NCBI RefSeq assembly: GCF_001517085.1
Contig: NZ_LRAC01000121.1
Coordinates: forward strand, 45,805 to 109,804
Direction: 5' to 3'
Length of the DNA: 64,000 nt
Origin: Paenibacillus sp. DMB5
GTDB lineage: Bacteria > Bacillota > Bacilli > Paenibacillales > Paenibacillaceae
Under the pieces are notes generated by a model. That model worked only from the letters and a program-made list of their open reading frames with translations. It had not been told where the DNA came from and did not search any database. The position numbers and the translations under genes are program-made. Below are positions 28,118 through 38,048 of this stretch, piece after piece; the first letter of the stretch is position 1; every line of letters starts with the position of its first letter.

Positions 28118-28131
28118 GGGAACACGCATTC
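28118..28131 (+). promoter_or_regulatory. Candidate LexA (SOS) box at uvrB
   Basis: GGAACACGCATTCT matches 11 of 14 positions of the B. subtilis SOS box CGAACRNRYGTTYC and would overlap the expected transcription start. uvrB is a classical SOS gene, which supports the assignment. The imperfect right half lowers confidence. Confidence 0.45.
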
Positions 28132-28227
28132 TTATCTTCCATATTTTTAAACGGTATGGGATTAGCGCAAACAGACCACAATTATAGTATATTAATATAT
28201 TTTAGACGATAGAGGGGAGACGGGCAA

Positions 28228-30219
28228 ATGAGTGATATTGTCGTCAGTACGAAGACTTTTAAACTGGAGTCCGAGTATACACCCCAGGGCGATCAGCCTC
28301 ATGCCATAGAAGAACTAGTGAACGGCATCCGGCAGGGCAAGAAGCACCAGACGCTGCTGGGAGCAACGGGTACAGGCAAGACCTTTACCATTGCACAAAT
28401 GATTTCCAAGCTTAACCGTCCTACACTGGTTATTGCGCACAACAAGACGCTTGCCGCACAGCTGGCCAGTGAATTCAAGGAGTTTTTTCCAAGCAACTCC
28501 GTTGATTACTTCGTTAGTTACTACGATTACTACCAGCCCGAAGCCTACATTCCCTCCTCCGACACTTACATCGAGAAAGATTCCAGCATTAATGAAGAGA
28601 TAGATAAGCTGCGCCACTCGGCGACGAGTTCGTTGTTTGAACGGCGTGACGTTATTATTGTGGCAAGCGTATCGTGTATTTACGGTCTCGGATCGCCGCA
28701 GGAATACGGCAGCCTTCTGCTCTCCTTACGTGTCGGAATGGAGAAGCCTCGCAACCAGATTCTGAGCCGGCTGGTGGATATCCAGTACCAGCGGAATGAT
28801 ATTAACTTCGTGCGGGGTACCTTCCGTGTACGCGGTGATGTCATCGAAATCTTCCCGGCTTCCCAGGGGGAGCACGCGATCCGGGTTGAGCTGTTCGGTG
28901 ATGAGATTGAACGGATTACCGAAATTGATGTGCTGACCGGAGAGCTGATCGGCGAGCGCGATCATATTGCGATTTTTCCGGCCTCTCACTTTGTTACCCA
29001 GGAAGAGACGATGCGAGTTGCCCTGGTCAATATTGAGCGGGAGCTGGAGGAACGTCTGGCCGTTCTGCGGGATGCAGGCAAGCTGCTGGAGGCACAGCGC
29101 CTGGAGCAGCGGACACGCTACGACATTGAGATGATGAAGGAGGTCGGCTTCTGCTCAGGAATTGAGAATTACTCCGGGCCGCTGACCTTCCGTGAACCGG
29201 GAGCTACTCCGTACACGCTGCTGGATTATTTCCCGGACGACATGCTGATTGTAATTGATGAGTCTCATGTAACGCTGCCGCAGATCCGGGCCATGTATAA
29301 CGGTGACCGGGCGCGTAAGACTGTGCTTGTTGAGCACGGCTTCCGCCTTCCTTCTGCACTGGATAACCGCCCGCTGCAGTTTGAAGAATTTGAAGACAAG
29401 GTGAACCAGATTGTGTACGTCTCGGCAACGCCGGGACCCTACGAAATGGAGCACTGCGAAACAATGGTACAGCAGATCATCCGGCCTACCGGCCTGCTTG
29501 ATCCTATTATCGAGGTCCGGCCGACGGAAGGTCAGATCGATGATCTGATCAATGAGATCCGTGAACGTGTGGCACGGGACGAACGGGTACTAGTGACCAC
29601 TCTGACCAAGAAGATGTCAGAAGATTTGACCGATTACTTCAAGGAAATCGGCATCAAAGTCCGCTATATGCACTCCGACATCAAGACGCTCGAACGGATG
29701 GCCATCCTGCGCGATCTCCGGCTCGGTACGTTCCATGTCCTTGTGGGTATTAACTTGTTAAGAGAAGGTCTCGACCTTCCCGAAGTATCCCTGGTTGCTA
29801 TTCTTGACGCTGATAAGGAGGGCTTCCTCCGTTCGGAGCGATCTCTGATCCAGACAATCGGCCGTGCGGCCCGTAACTCGGGCGGCCGGGTCATTATGTA
29901 CGGAGACCGGATTACCGAGTCGATGGAGAAGGCCATCAGCGAAACCGAACGCCGCCGGGCCATTCAGATCGCTTATAACGAGAAGCACGGCATTACACCA
30001 ACGACGATCAACAAGAAGGTCCGCGAGATCATCGAGGCCACCAAGGTGGCCGAATCCAAGGCCGAGTACCTCACCGGTGCCGGAGGTAAGCTGAGCAAGA
30101 AAGACAAACAGAGTCTGATGCAGCGTCTGGAGGCGGAGATGAAGGACGCCGCCAAGAACCTGCAGTTCGAGCGCGCCGCCGAGCTGCGCGACGCATTGCT
30201 GGAGCTGCGCGCCGAGTAA
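28228..30219 (+). CDS. uvrB: Excinuclease ABC subunit B
   Basis: This 663-residue damage-verifying helicase subunit of nucleotide excision repair has Walker [13 protein letters not shown], the beta-hairpin region [16 protein letters not shown]-like box VIDESH, motif [11 protein letters not shown], and a C-terminal UVR motif ([23 protein letters not shown]) that contacts UvrC. The length is normal. It starts at ATG 28228 with AGGGGAG upstream. A terminator and a repeat array separate it from uvrA, so the two may not be one simple operon here. Confidence 0.97.
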   Translation: MSDIVVSTKTFKLESEYTPQGDQPHAIEELVNGIRQGKKHQTLLGATGTGKTFTIAQMISKLNRPTLVIAHNKTLAAQLASEFKEFFPSNSVDYFVSYYDYYQPEAYIPSSDTYIEKDSSINEEIDKLRHSATSSLFERRDVIIVASVSCIYGLGSPQEYGSLLLSLRVGMEKPRNQILSRLVDIQYQRNDINFVRGTFRVRGDVIEIFPASQGEHAIRVELFGDEIERITEIDVLTGELIGERDHIAIFPASHFVTQEETMRVALVNIERELEERLAVLRDAGKLLEAQRLEQRTRYDIEMMKEVGFCSGIENYSGPLTFREPGATPYTLLDYFPDDMLIVIDESHVTLPQIRAMYNGDRARKTVLVEHGFRLPSALDNRPLQFEEFEDKVNQIVYVSATPGPYEMEHCETMVQQIIRPTGLLDPIIEVRPTEGQIDDLINEIRERVARDERVLVTTLTKKMSEDLTDYFKEIGIKVRYMHSDIKTLERMAILRDLRLGTFHVLVGINLLREGLDLPEVSLVAILDADKEGFLRSERSLIQTIGRAARNSGGRVIMYGDRITESMEKAISETERRRAIQIAYNEKHGITPTTINKKVREIIEATKVAESKAEYLTGAGGKLSKKDKQSLMQRLEAEMKDAAKNLQFERAAELRDALLELRAE

Positions 30220-30239
30220 GGTTACACCACGTATTCAAC

Positions 30240-30268
30240 AGAACGGCTCTTTCCCGGCCGTTCTTTTT
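30240..30268 (+). terminator. Intrinsic terminator after uvrB
   Basis: AGAACGGC pairs with GCCGTTCT around a nine-base loop, followed by TTTTT. Confidence 0.8.
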
Positions 30269-30300
30269 AGATAAGCAGAACACATTAATGCTCTATGTAA

Positions 30301-30515
30301 TTGCGCATTCCGAAGGAACAGCCTGCAGTTGAGGCACTTGCGCATCCCGGAGGGACAGCTCCGCAGTTAAAGCTCTTTGCGCATTCCGAAGGAACAGCCT
30401 GCAGTTAAAGCTCTTGGCGCATCCCGCAGGGACAGCTCCGCCGTTGAGCACTTGCGCATCCCGCAGGGACAGCCCTGGAGCGCCTGAAGTTCAAGCGTCC
30501 CGCAGGGACAAGCGA
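30301..30515. repeat. Degenerate tandem hairpin repeat (six units of about 37-41 bases)
   Basis: Six units begin with GCGCAT or GCGTCC near 30303, 30340, 30379, 30417, 30454 and 30495. Each contains a small palindrome, TTCC-GAA-GGAA in units 1 and 3 and TCCC-GNA-GGGA in units 2, 4, 5 and 6, followed by CAGC and a variable GC-rich part. The T-A pair of units 1 and 3 becomes a C-G pair in the others, so the stem is preserved. Units 1+2 and 3+4 are near copies, giving a second-order duplication of about 76 bases. Spacer lengths and sequence rule out CRISPR. I see no convincing coding function. Confidence 0.8.
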
Positions 30516-30598
30516 TCCCAGCACCCAAGTAGCTAAGTCCCCACAACCCTGCTCCCCCGCCAAACCTTGCGGGTGTCCAGAGGGTGCAACCCTTGGGG

Positions 30599-30619
30599 CC
30601 CTCCCTTGGCAAGGGAGGG
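30599..30619. repeat. Palindrome upstream of uvrA
   Basis: The 21-base inverted repeat CCCTCCCTTG/CAAGGGAGGG is near-perfect, with one unpaired central base. It lies 64 bases before the uvrA start, flanked by GGGTGCAACCC. There is no T tract, so it is not an obvious terminator. It may be a dispersed intergenic repeat. Confidence 0.6.
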
Positions 30620-30682
30620 TTTGGGAGGGATCGAAAATGTTTTCCCAAAATATTTCCGCATTTAAAATTGGAGGTTTTACCG

Positions 30683-33559
30683 TTGGCGAACGAAAACATA
30701 ATCATCAAAGGCGCGCGAGCGCACAATCTCAAGAACATCGACGTAACGATCCCGCGGGACCGCTTCGTTGTGCTGACGGGACTTAGCGGCTCCGGCAAAT
30801 CTTCGCTGGCGTTCGATACGATCTATGCCGAAGGACAACGGCGTTACGTGGAGTCTCTTTCCGCGTATGCCCGCCAGTTCCTTGGCCAGATGGAGAAGCC
30901 GGATGTCGATTCCATCGACGGCCTGTCCCCGGCAATTTCGATTGACCAGAAGACAACCAGCCGCAACCCGCGTTCGACAGTGGGAACTGTAACCGAAATC
31001 TATGATTACCTGCGCCTGCTGTTTGCCCGGATCGGCCGCCCGCATTGCCCGGACCACGGCATCGAGATTACCTCGCAGACAGTAGAACAGATGGTGGACC
31101 GGATTATGCAATATCCGGAGAAGACCCGGCTGCAAATCCTGGCTCCGGTAATCTCCGGACGTAAGGGTGAGCACAAGGGGCTGTTCAGCGACATCTCTAA
31201 GCAAGGGTTTGTGCGTGTTCGCGTGGACGGTGAATTACGTGAGGTTACCGAAGAGATCGAGCTGGAAAAGAACAAGAAACACACGATAGAAGTCGTCGTC
31301 GACCGTATCGTCATCAAGGATGATGTGCAGACCCGGCTGACGGATTCCCTTGAAACAGCGCTCAAGCTGTCCGGCGGTCAGATTCTGGTCGATATTATCG
31401 GCCAGGAGGAGCTGCTGTTCAGTTCGAATTTTGCCTGCCCGGTGTGCGGCTTCAGCATCGAGGAGCTGGCTCCGCGGATGTTCTCCTTCAACAGTCCTTT
31501 CGGTGCCTGCCCGGAATGTGACGGCCTTGGGATGAACATGGTTGTCGATCCCGATCTGCTGATCCCTGACCCGGAGAAGTCGGTGGAGGAGGGTGCCTTT
31601 CTGGCGTGGACAGGCAGTACCTCCAACTACTATCCGCAGTTTCTGAAATCAGTCTGCGAGCATTTCAAGATTCCCCAAAACGTGCCGGTGAGCACGCTGA
31701 CGCCGGATCAGATGAACAAGCTCCTGTACGGAACCGGCAACGAGAAGATCCGTTTCCGGTATGAGAATGATTTTGGCCAGAAGAAGGATGCGCTTGTCGC
31801 CTTCGAAGGAATTATACCGAATCTGGAACGGCGCTACCGGGATACTGCATCTGAAGGAATCCGTGAGTTTATTGAAGGCTTCATGAGTGCCAAACCTTGT
31901 AATGTATGTAAAGGCAAACGCCTGAAGAAGGAAATCCTTGCTGTAACCATCAATGACCGGAATGTGGCGGATGTTACAGACCTGTCCATCGGGGACTGCC
32001 AGGAGTTCTTCGGAAACCTTGTACTGAATGAAAAAGAAACAGCCATCGCCCACCTGATCCTCAAGGAGATCAGCAGCCGGCTTGGCTTCCTGGTCAATGT
32101 CGGCCTGAACTATCTGACGCTCAGCCGTGCGGCGGGTTCACTCTCCGGGGGGGAAGCGCAGCGGATCAGGCTGGCAACCCAGATAGGCTCCAGTCTGATG
32201 GGCGTCCTGTACATTCTGGATGAGCCGAGCATCGGCCTGCATCAGCGTGATAATGACCGGCTGATCTCAACTTTGGCCCATATGCGCGATCTCGGAAATA
32301 CACTGATTGTAGTTGAGCATGACGAGGATACGATGATGGCGGCTGACTATATTATCGATATCGGCCCAGGCGCGGGTATTCATGGCGGCAGCGTTATTGC
32401 CCAAGGAACACCGCAGGAAATTATGAATGATCCGAATTCCCTGACCGGGGAATATCTCAGCGGACGCAAGTTTATTCCGGTAACTTCCAAACGCCGGGCA
32501 ACAGATGACCGCTGGATCGAAATCCGCGGCGCTAAAGAGAATAATCTGAAGAATGTTAATGTGAAGATCCCGCTGGGCGTCTTTACCGCGGTAACCGGGG
32601 TCTCCGGCTCCGGGAAGTCCTCACTGGTAAACGAGATTCTGTATAAGAGCCTTGCCCGCCAGCTGAACAGAGCCGTGAAGGTACGTCCGGGTCTGCATAA
32701 GGAAATCCGCGGCCTGGAGAATCTGGATAAGGTTATCGAGATTGACCAGTCGCCGATCGGGCGCACTCCGAGATCCAACCCGGCTACTTATACCGGCGTC
32801 TTTGATGATATCCGCGATCTGTTCTCGAAGACCAACGAGGCTAAGGTACGCGGGTTCCAAAAGGGTCGCTTCAGCTTCAACGTCAAGGGCGGCCGCTGTG
32901 AGGCCTGCCGCGGGGACGGAATTATTAAGATCGAAATGCACTTCCTGCCCGATGTGTACGTTCCTTGCGAAGTATGTAAGGGCAAACGGTACAACCGGGA
33001 AACGCTGGAGGTCAAATATAAAGGCAAGAGCATTGCCGATGTGCTGGAAATGACAGTAGAGGATGCAACGGAGTTCTTCAAAAACATCCCGAAAATCCAC
33101 CGTAAAATGCGGACTCTGCTGGATGTAGGCCTCGGTTATATCAACATTGGCCAGCCTGGGACGACCCTGTCCGGCGGTGAGGCACAGCGTGTGAAGCTGG
33201 CTTCCGAGCTGTACCGCCGCAGCACAGGCAAGACGCTCTACATTCTGGATGAGCCTACAACCGGGCTGCATGTGGACGATATCGGCCGCTTGCTGGAGGT
33301 GCTACATCGCCTGGTGGATTCCGGGGAATCGGTGCTGGTCATCGAGCATAACCTCGACGTCATCAAGACGGCAGACTATATCATTGATATGGGGCCGGAA
33401 GGCGGCAGCGGCGGCGGAACGGTACTGGCAACAGGCACGCCGGAGAAGCTGATCACCGTCGAGGAGTCCTATACCGGCAGATACCTGAAGCCGATTCTGA
33501 TCCGTGATACCGAACGGACGGAGGCAATGCAGCTCCAGGAGTCTGAGACGACGGTTTAG
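30683..33559 (+). CDS. uvrA: Excinuclease ABC subunit A
   Basis: This 958-residue damage-recognition ATPase has two ABC modules. The start is TTG 30683 because GGAGG lies eight bases upstream and the protein then begins [17 protein letters not shown] like other UvrA; an upstream ATG at 30584 would translate the repeat-like leader. Visible motifs are Walker [15 protein letters not shown] and [13 protein letters not shown], two zinc modules with CxxC pairs (CPVC...CPEC and CEAC...CEVC), and two LSGGEAQR signatures. It acts with UvrB, encoded just upstream. Confidence 0.97.
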   Translation: MANENIIIKGARAHNLKNIDVTIPRDRFVVLTGLSGSGKSSLAFDTIYAEGQRRYVESLSAYARQFLGQMEKPDVDSIDGLSPAISIDQKTTSRNPRSTVGTVTEIYDYLRLLFARIGRPHCPDHGIEITSQTVEQMVDRIMQYPEKTRLQILAPVISGRKGEHKGLFSDISKQGFVRVRVDGELREVTEEIELEKNKKHTIEVVVDRIVIKDDVQTRLTDSLETALKLSGGQILVDIIGQEELLFSSNFACPVCGFSIEELAPRMFSFNSPFGACPECDGLGMNMVVDPDLLIPDPEKSVEEGAFLAWTGSTSNYYPQFLKSVCEHFKIPQNVPVSTLTPDQMNKLLYGTGNEKIRFRYENDFGQKKDALVAFEGIIPNLERRYRDTASEGIREFIEGFMSAKPCNVCKGKRLKKEILAVTINDRNVADVTDLSIGDCQEFFGNLVLNEKETAIAHLILKEISSRLGFLVNVGLNYLTLSRAAGSLSGGEAQRIRLATQIGSSLMGVLYILDEPSIGLHQRDNDRLISTLAHMRDLGNTLIVVEHDEDTMMAADYIIDIGPGAGIHGGSVIAQGTPQEIMNDPNSLTGEYLSGRKFIPVTSKRRATDDRWIEIRGAKENNLKNVNVKIPLGVFTAVTGVSGSGKSSLVNEILYKSLARQLNRAVKVRPGLHKEIRGLENLDKVIEIDQSPIGRTPRSNPATYTGVFDDIRDLFSKTNEAKVRGFQKGRFSFNVKGGRCEACRGDGIIKIEMHFLPDVYVPCEVCKGKRYNRETLEVKYKGKSIADVLEMTVEDATEFFKNIPKIHRKMRTLLDVGLGYINIGQPGTTLSGGEAQRVKLASELYRRSTGKTLYILDEPTTGLHVDDIGRLLEVLHRLVDSGESVLVIEHNLDVIKTADYIIDMGPEGGSGGGTVLATGTPEKLITVEESYTGRYLKPILIRDTERTEAMQLQESETTV

Positions 33560-33604
33560 AGCGGAGCAGCGGTTTTCTTTTGCAGATCAGATAAGCTGTA
33601 ACTC

Positions 33605-33644
33605 AGAACGCTGCAGGCGGATATCCGTTTGCGGCGTTCTTTTT
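33605..33644 (+). terminator. Intrinsic terminator after uvrA
   Basis: AGAACGCTGCA pairs with TGCGGCGTTCT (imperfect inner part) around a GC/AT loop, followed by TTTTT. Confidence 0.75.
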
Positions 33645-33708
33645 ATACCGGTTTCAGAAAAAATAAATCAAATTCCATCCAAGATTATTCCGTGCTTGTT
33701 CGCGTCAA

Positions 33709-33738
33709 TTGAGAAAATCACATTTATCACTGGATAAT
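33709..33738 (+). promoter_or_regulatory. Promoter of the small membrane protein gene
   Basis: TTGAGA (33709-33714) and GATAAT (33733-33738) are separated by 18 bases in an AT-rich stretch. The start codon follows about 140 bases later, leaving a long untranslated leader with no obvious riboswitch. Confidence 0.5.
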
Positions 33739-33877
33739 AGTGAAGAATAATAATTTTTTACAACAATTACAGCTTTTTTAGCAATTTTCTATTGCGCCGG
33801 GCAATTGGTAGCGATAACATAAGGGTAGATATGGATTAGATGAACCTGCTTGTCAACCCTTTTGAGGAGGTAATGCC

Positions 33878-34087
33878 ATGCTGCTGGCAGAAGCTGCTGC
33901 ACAAGAACCGTCTAAATTTCATACCTTTGATCTCTTTATGATTGCCTTTACCATTCTGATTCTTATCGGTGTCATCCGTCTGCTCCGCGCTCCCCAGAAG
34001 AATAAGTTTGCGATCGCTTTTGGTGTGGTCAGCCTGCTTGTGTTTGCCGTTTCGGATTATGCGATGATTATGAACTGGCTGAGCTGA
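33878..34087 (+). CDS. Small membrane protein (possible DUF2759 family)
   Basis: This 69-residue protein has two membrane segments (about 17-36 and 45-66) separated by the basic stretch RLLRAPQKNK. A strong GAGGAGG precedes ATG 33878, and promoter and terminator signals flank it, so it is a real gene. Size, topology and the short basic loop recall the DUF2759 family of Bacillales (B. subtilis YqgW), but I am not certain. Function unknown. Confidence 0.65.
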   Translation: MLLAEAAAQEPSKFHTFDLFMIAFTILILIGVIRLLRAPQKNKFAIAFGVVSLLVFAVSDYAMIMNWLS

Positions 34088-34144
34088 ACTTAGCAGGTAC
34101 GGTACTCGATGGTGTTTGGTCAAACTTCAACTTTTGCAAAGCCT

Positions 34145-34188
34145 AAGACTCCTTTTAACGCTTCCGGCGTGGATAAAGGTGTCTTTTT
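34145..34188 (+). terminator. Intrinsic terminator after the small membrane protein gene
   Basis: AAGAC-CCTTT-ACGC pairs with GCGT-AAAGG-GTCTT around TTCCG, with small internal loops, and ends in TTTTT. Confidence 0.7.
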
Positions 34189-34339
34189 AATATTTTCGGC
34201 TTGAATCAGCTCTGATTCTTCTTTGATTCTTCCAAGATAAATGTTGGTAAACGGATGGCGTACAGATGTGATATTTGATACAATTAATAAGTTAAAGGTT
34301 TGGAAATGACCCGCAAAACAGCGGTTTGGGAGGATATAA

Positions 34340-36856
34340 ATGAACGAGCAAGGAATACGCAGAGAAGACGTGGAGCTGTTGGCTCGGCCGGTGACTGGGA
34401 TTGTATGCGTGCAGCAGTGGCGAACGGTGCGGATGCGGTCTTTTTTGGCGTAGAGAAGTTTAATGCACGGGCGAGAGCCAACAACTTCCGCATGGACGAG
34501 CTGCCGGAGATTATGGCGTTTCTTCATAGCTATGGAGTGAAGGGCTTTTTGACGTTTAATATACTGGTGTTTGAAAATGAGCTGGCGGATGCCAAGGAAC
34601 TGATCGATGCTTGTATTGATGCAGGTGTGGATGCAGTGATTGTGCAGGACTTGGGACTGGTGCGGATGATCCGCGAGATTTCTCCGGACTTCCCGATTCA
34701 CGGCTCGACGCAAATGACGATTACTTCGCCGGAAGCGGTGGAATTTACAAAGCCTTGGGGTATGGAACGTGTGGTTCTCGGGCGTGAAAATAATCTGAAG
34801 CAGATCAAGACCATCGGGGATCAGGCCCGCCTGCCAATGGAAGTGTTTGTGCATGGTGCCCTCTGCGTTTCTTATTCCGGTCAATGCCTGACCTCGGAAA
34901 TGTGGGGCGGACGTCTGCGAACCGTGGTGAATGCGCCCAGGCCTGCCGGCTTCCGTATGATCTGATGGTGGATGGCGTTGTTCAACCGATGGGTGATGTG
35001 ACCTATCTGCTGTCTCCCAAGGATCTGGCGGCGATTGACCTGATGCCTGAGCTGATTGAGGCCGGCGTCACCTCCTTCAAGATTGAGGGAAGACTCAAGA
35101 GCCCGGAATACGTGGCGAACGTAGTCAGTAAATACCGCAAGGCGATTGACCGGTATTTTGAAGGCAACTGGTCGCCAACTTCCAAGGAGGATATGCGTGA
35201 GCTGCAGCAGAGCTTTTCCCGCGGCTTTACGCACGGGTTCCTGGAAGGGACGAATAATAAGAAGCTGGTGGACGGGACTTTTCCAAAAAGCCGTGGCGTG
35301 TACATGGGAACAGTCGAGCAGATTCTGCGCGATGGTGTAGTCTGCCGCATTCATGCTCCGCTCAAACGGGGAGACGGCATTGTATTTGACGCCGGCGATC
35401 CGACCAAGAAGGAAGAAGGCGGACGCGTCTATGACCTGCGCCGTAAAGGCGTGAAGCTTGAGGGTGAAGCCGGGGAAGGCTGGATCGTTGATATCGTGCC
35501 CGGCCGTAACGACGTGGATCTGCGCAGACTGCATGTCGGTGACCGCATCTGGAAGACGAATGACCCGGCGCTCGACAAGTCGTTGCGCCAGTCCTATGAA
35601 ACCGAGAAGCCGTACCGCGTCTTCCCGGTACATGTGAAGGTCGAGGGCCGCGCAGGCGAGCCGCTGGCTACCTGGTGGACCGACGTTCAGAAGAACGTTA
35701 CGGTCCGCGTGGATTCGGAGCTGCTGCTGGAAGCCGCGCAGAAGCGCCCGATGGATACCGCCCTGCTGGAAGAACAATTCGGCCGCCTTGGCGGGACCGT
35801 GTTCCAGCTTGAGGCGCTTGAGTCGCACCTGGAAGGCGACGTGATCGTGCCTATGCGCGAGCTGAACAGCATCCGCCGCCAGGCGGTGGAGCTGCTTGCC
35901 GGCGAGCGCCCGAAGCCGCCCGTCTACGTGAAACGGGCGGTAGAGGTTTACGGCGACGCTGCCCGCAGGGGCGACGCCGGGGTGCGCGGTGAAGCGGAGC
36001 TTACCGCGCTGTGCCGCAGCCTGCCGCAGGTGCAGCTGCGCTCGAAGCCGGCGTAAAGAACATCTACGCCGACTTCGAGTTCATCAAGCAGTTCCCGGCA
36101 GCGGTAGACGCTGTGCGGGCTGCGGGAGCCAGCATCGCGCTGGCCACGCCGCGCATCCATATGCCGGGCGAGAACGGCTACCACGCCAATATACTGCGCC
36201 TGCAGCCCGATGCCGTGCTGGTGCGCAATACAGGTGCGCTGTACTACTATCTCAAGCACCGGCTGGAGCACCCGGATGCACAGCATCCGCGCCTGATCGG
36301 CGATTTCTCCCTGAATATCGCTAATCACAAAGCCGTCGACCTGTTCCTCGAAGCCGGTCTGGATACAGTAACACCTTCCTATGACCTGAACATTCAGCAG
36401 ATGGTCGATCTGCTTGGACACAGTGACACCTCGCGGATGGAGGTTGTCATCCATCAGCATCTGCCGATGTTCCACACTGAGCACTGTGTATATTGCACCT
36501 TTATGAGTGAGGGTACCAACTACACGAACTGCGGGCGCCCTTGCGAAGAACAGCGCGCCTCCCTGCAGGACCGGATCGGCATGTCCCATCCTGTCCGTGT
36601 AGACGAAGGCTGCCGTAACACGGTATATAACGCGGTGGAGCAATCGGGTGCAGAGTACCTGAACAATTTCCGTGACCTGGGCGTGTCCTCCTTCCGGGTA
36701 GAGTTCCTGGAAGAAACACCAGGGCAGGTGGCAGAGGTTATTCGCCTCTACACAAGCGCTCTGCGCGGTGAAATCTCCGGTACCCAGGTCTGGAAGAGCC
36801 TTAAGGCGACTAATCAGCTTGGTGTTACACGCGGACAATTGGTTAACGCTAAGTAA
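34340..36856 (+). pseudogene. Large U32 family peptidase, frameshifted three times as sequenced
   Basis: With three frame corrections this is one protein of about 839 residues, from ATG 34340 (GGGAGG upstream) to TAA 36856. It has an N-terminal U32 domain with LLAPAGDWDCMRAAVANGAD, the U32 signature (SANRGECAQACRLPYDL), a middle domain, and a C-terminal half with HTEHCVYCTF and NCGRPCEEQR cysteine motifs. Each break is one missing base: a C near 34385, a T near 34914, a G near 36035. The frame falls back by one each time. Large U32 proteins include RlhA, involved in 23S rRNA hydroxylation, and collagenase-like enzymes. Three breaks in one conserved gene suggest sequence errors. Confidence 0.88.
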
Positions 36857-36870
36857 GTCTAATTATTATA

Positions 36871-36929
36871 TAGAGCCGGGACCACTCAAGAGTATTAAGC
36901 CAGAACTTGAGCGCCTCCTGGCTCTTTTT
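36871..36929 (+). terminator. Terminator after the U32 peptidase gene
   Basis: AGAGCCGGGA pairs with TCCTGGCTCT, enclosing an inner CTCAAG/CTTGAG hairpin, and is followed by TTTTT. Confidence 0.75.
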
Positions 36930-36967
36930 GTATAAACCGCCTTAATTCCTAACATATAACAATATAA

Positions 36968-36997
36968 CTGCCAAAAACCTTCCTGAACTGCTATAAT
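36968..36997 (+). promoter_or_regulatory. Promoter of galU
   Basis: CTGCCA (36968-36973) and a perfect TATAAT (36992-36997) are separated by 18 bases, about 70 bases before the galU start. Confidence 0.55.
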
Positions 36998-37067
36998 GAA
37001 ATTTATTATGCCAAGTTTTACGAGAGCTGTAGCGGCGCTAAAGAACTGAAACAGAAGGAGCTATGTC

Positions 37068-37958
37068 ATGAAAATCCGTAAAGCGATTATTCCCGCAGCG
37101 GGTCTTGGTACCCGCTTTTTGCCGGCAACCAAAGCAATGCCTAAAGAAATGCTGCCGATTGTAGACAAGCCGACGATTCAATATATTGTCGAAGAAGCCG
37201 TTGCTTCCGGGATTGAGGATATCATCATTGTAACGGGTAAGGGCAAACGGGCAATTGAAGATCATTTCGACAATTCATTTGAACTGGAGTTTAACCTGGC
37301 GGAGAAACAGAAGTGGGAGCTGCTGGAGTCTGTACGCAAGTCATCCGAGATGGCTGACATCCATTATATTCGTCAAAAGGAGCCGCGCGGTCTCGGACAC
37401 GCCATCTGGTGCGCCCGCAAATTCATCGGCAATGAGCCATTTGCTGTATTGCTCGGTGATGATATCGTCGAAGCAGACAAACCCTGCCTGAAGCAGATGA
37501 TTGAAGTCTACGAAGAATACAAATCCTCCATTGTGGGAGTCCAGCCTGTACCGTGGGAGGAAGTATCCCGTTACGGTCTTGTAGACGGTACCGCATTGGC
37601 AGACCGTGTTTATAAAGCCAACCGGCTGGTTGAAAAGCCTAAGCGTGAAGACGCTCCATCCAATCTGGCCATTCTGGGTCGTTATATCCTGACTCCGCGC
37701 ATTTTTGATATGCTGGGCGAACAGCAGGTAGGGGTAGGCGGCGAAATCCAGCTTACTGATGCGATTGCCCGTCTGAGTGATGTGGAGCGGATTATTGCCT
37801 ATGACTTCGAAGGCAGACGCCATGACGTCGGCGAGAAGATGGGCTTTATCCAGACGACCATTCATTATGCGCTGCAGCATGAGGAGTTAAGAGACGGTTT
37901 ACTGGACTATCTTAAAGAAGTTATTGATAATGAGGCGGCGAAGGCTGCAAGACTATAA
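37068..37958 (+). CDS. galU: UTP--glucose-1-phosphate uridylyltransferase
   Basis: This 296-residue enzyme makes UDP-glucose from UTP and glucose-1-phosphate. It has the N-terminal nucleotide-binding [42 protein letters not shown] and VEKPKRE. AAGGAG lies eight bases before ATG 37068. It opens the glycan locus but has its own promoter and terminator, as expected for a gene also serving wall and lipid glycosylation. Confidence 0.95.
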   Translation: MKIRKAIIPAAGLGTRFLPATKAMPKEMLPIVDKPTIQYIVEEAVASGIEDIIIVTGKGKRAIEDHFDNSFELEFNLAEKQKWELLESVRKSSEMADIHYIRQKEPRGLGHAIWCARKFIGNEPFAVLLGDDIVEADKPCLKQMIEVYEEYKSSIVGVQPVPWEEVSRYGLVDGTALADRVYKANRLVEKPKREDAPSNLAILGRYILTPRIFDMLGEQQVGVGGEIQLTDAIARLSDVERIIAYDFEGRRHDVGEKMGFIQTTIHYALQHEELRDGLLDYLKEVIDNEAAKAARL

Positions 37959-37994
37959 AGTTATGATCCTAACATCATAAGTACAGGATACACC

Positions 37995-38035
37995 GAAAAA
38001 GGGACAAGCTGTATTATCAGCCTTGTCCCTTTTTT
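37995..38035. terminator. Bidirectional terminator between galU and the ligase-like gene
   Basis: AAAAAGGGACAAG pairs with CTTGTCCCTTTTTT around a loop that can itself pair weakly. It serves galU (plus) and the convergent gene ending at 38049 (minus). Confidence 0.85.
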
Positions 38036-38048
38036 GTGTGTATCCGTA

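Noticed and set aside
30301..30515. CRISPR array
   Set aside because: Units are degenerate, directly adjacent and contain no unique spacers; there are no cas genes.
30367..30798. A 143-codon minus-strand frame across the repeat array, with repeated MRK/RDA motifs
   Set aside because: The repeated peptide motifs simply reflect the DNA repeat, and the frame extends antisense into uvrA. I regard the array as non-coding.
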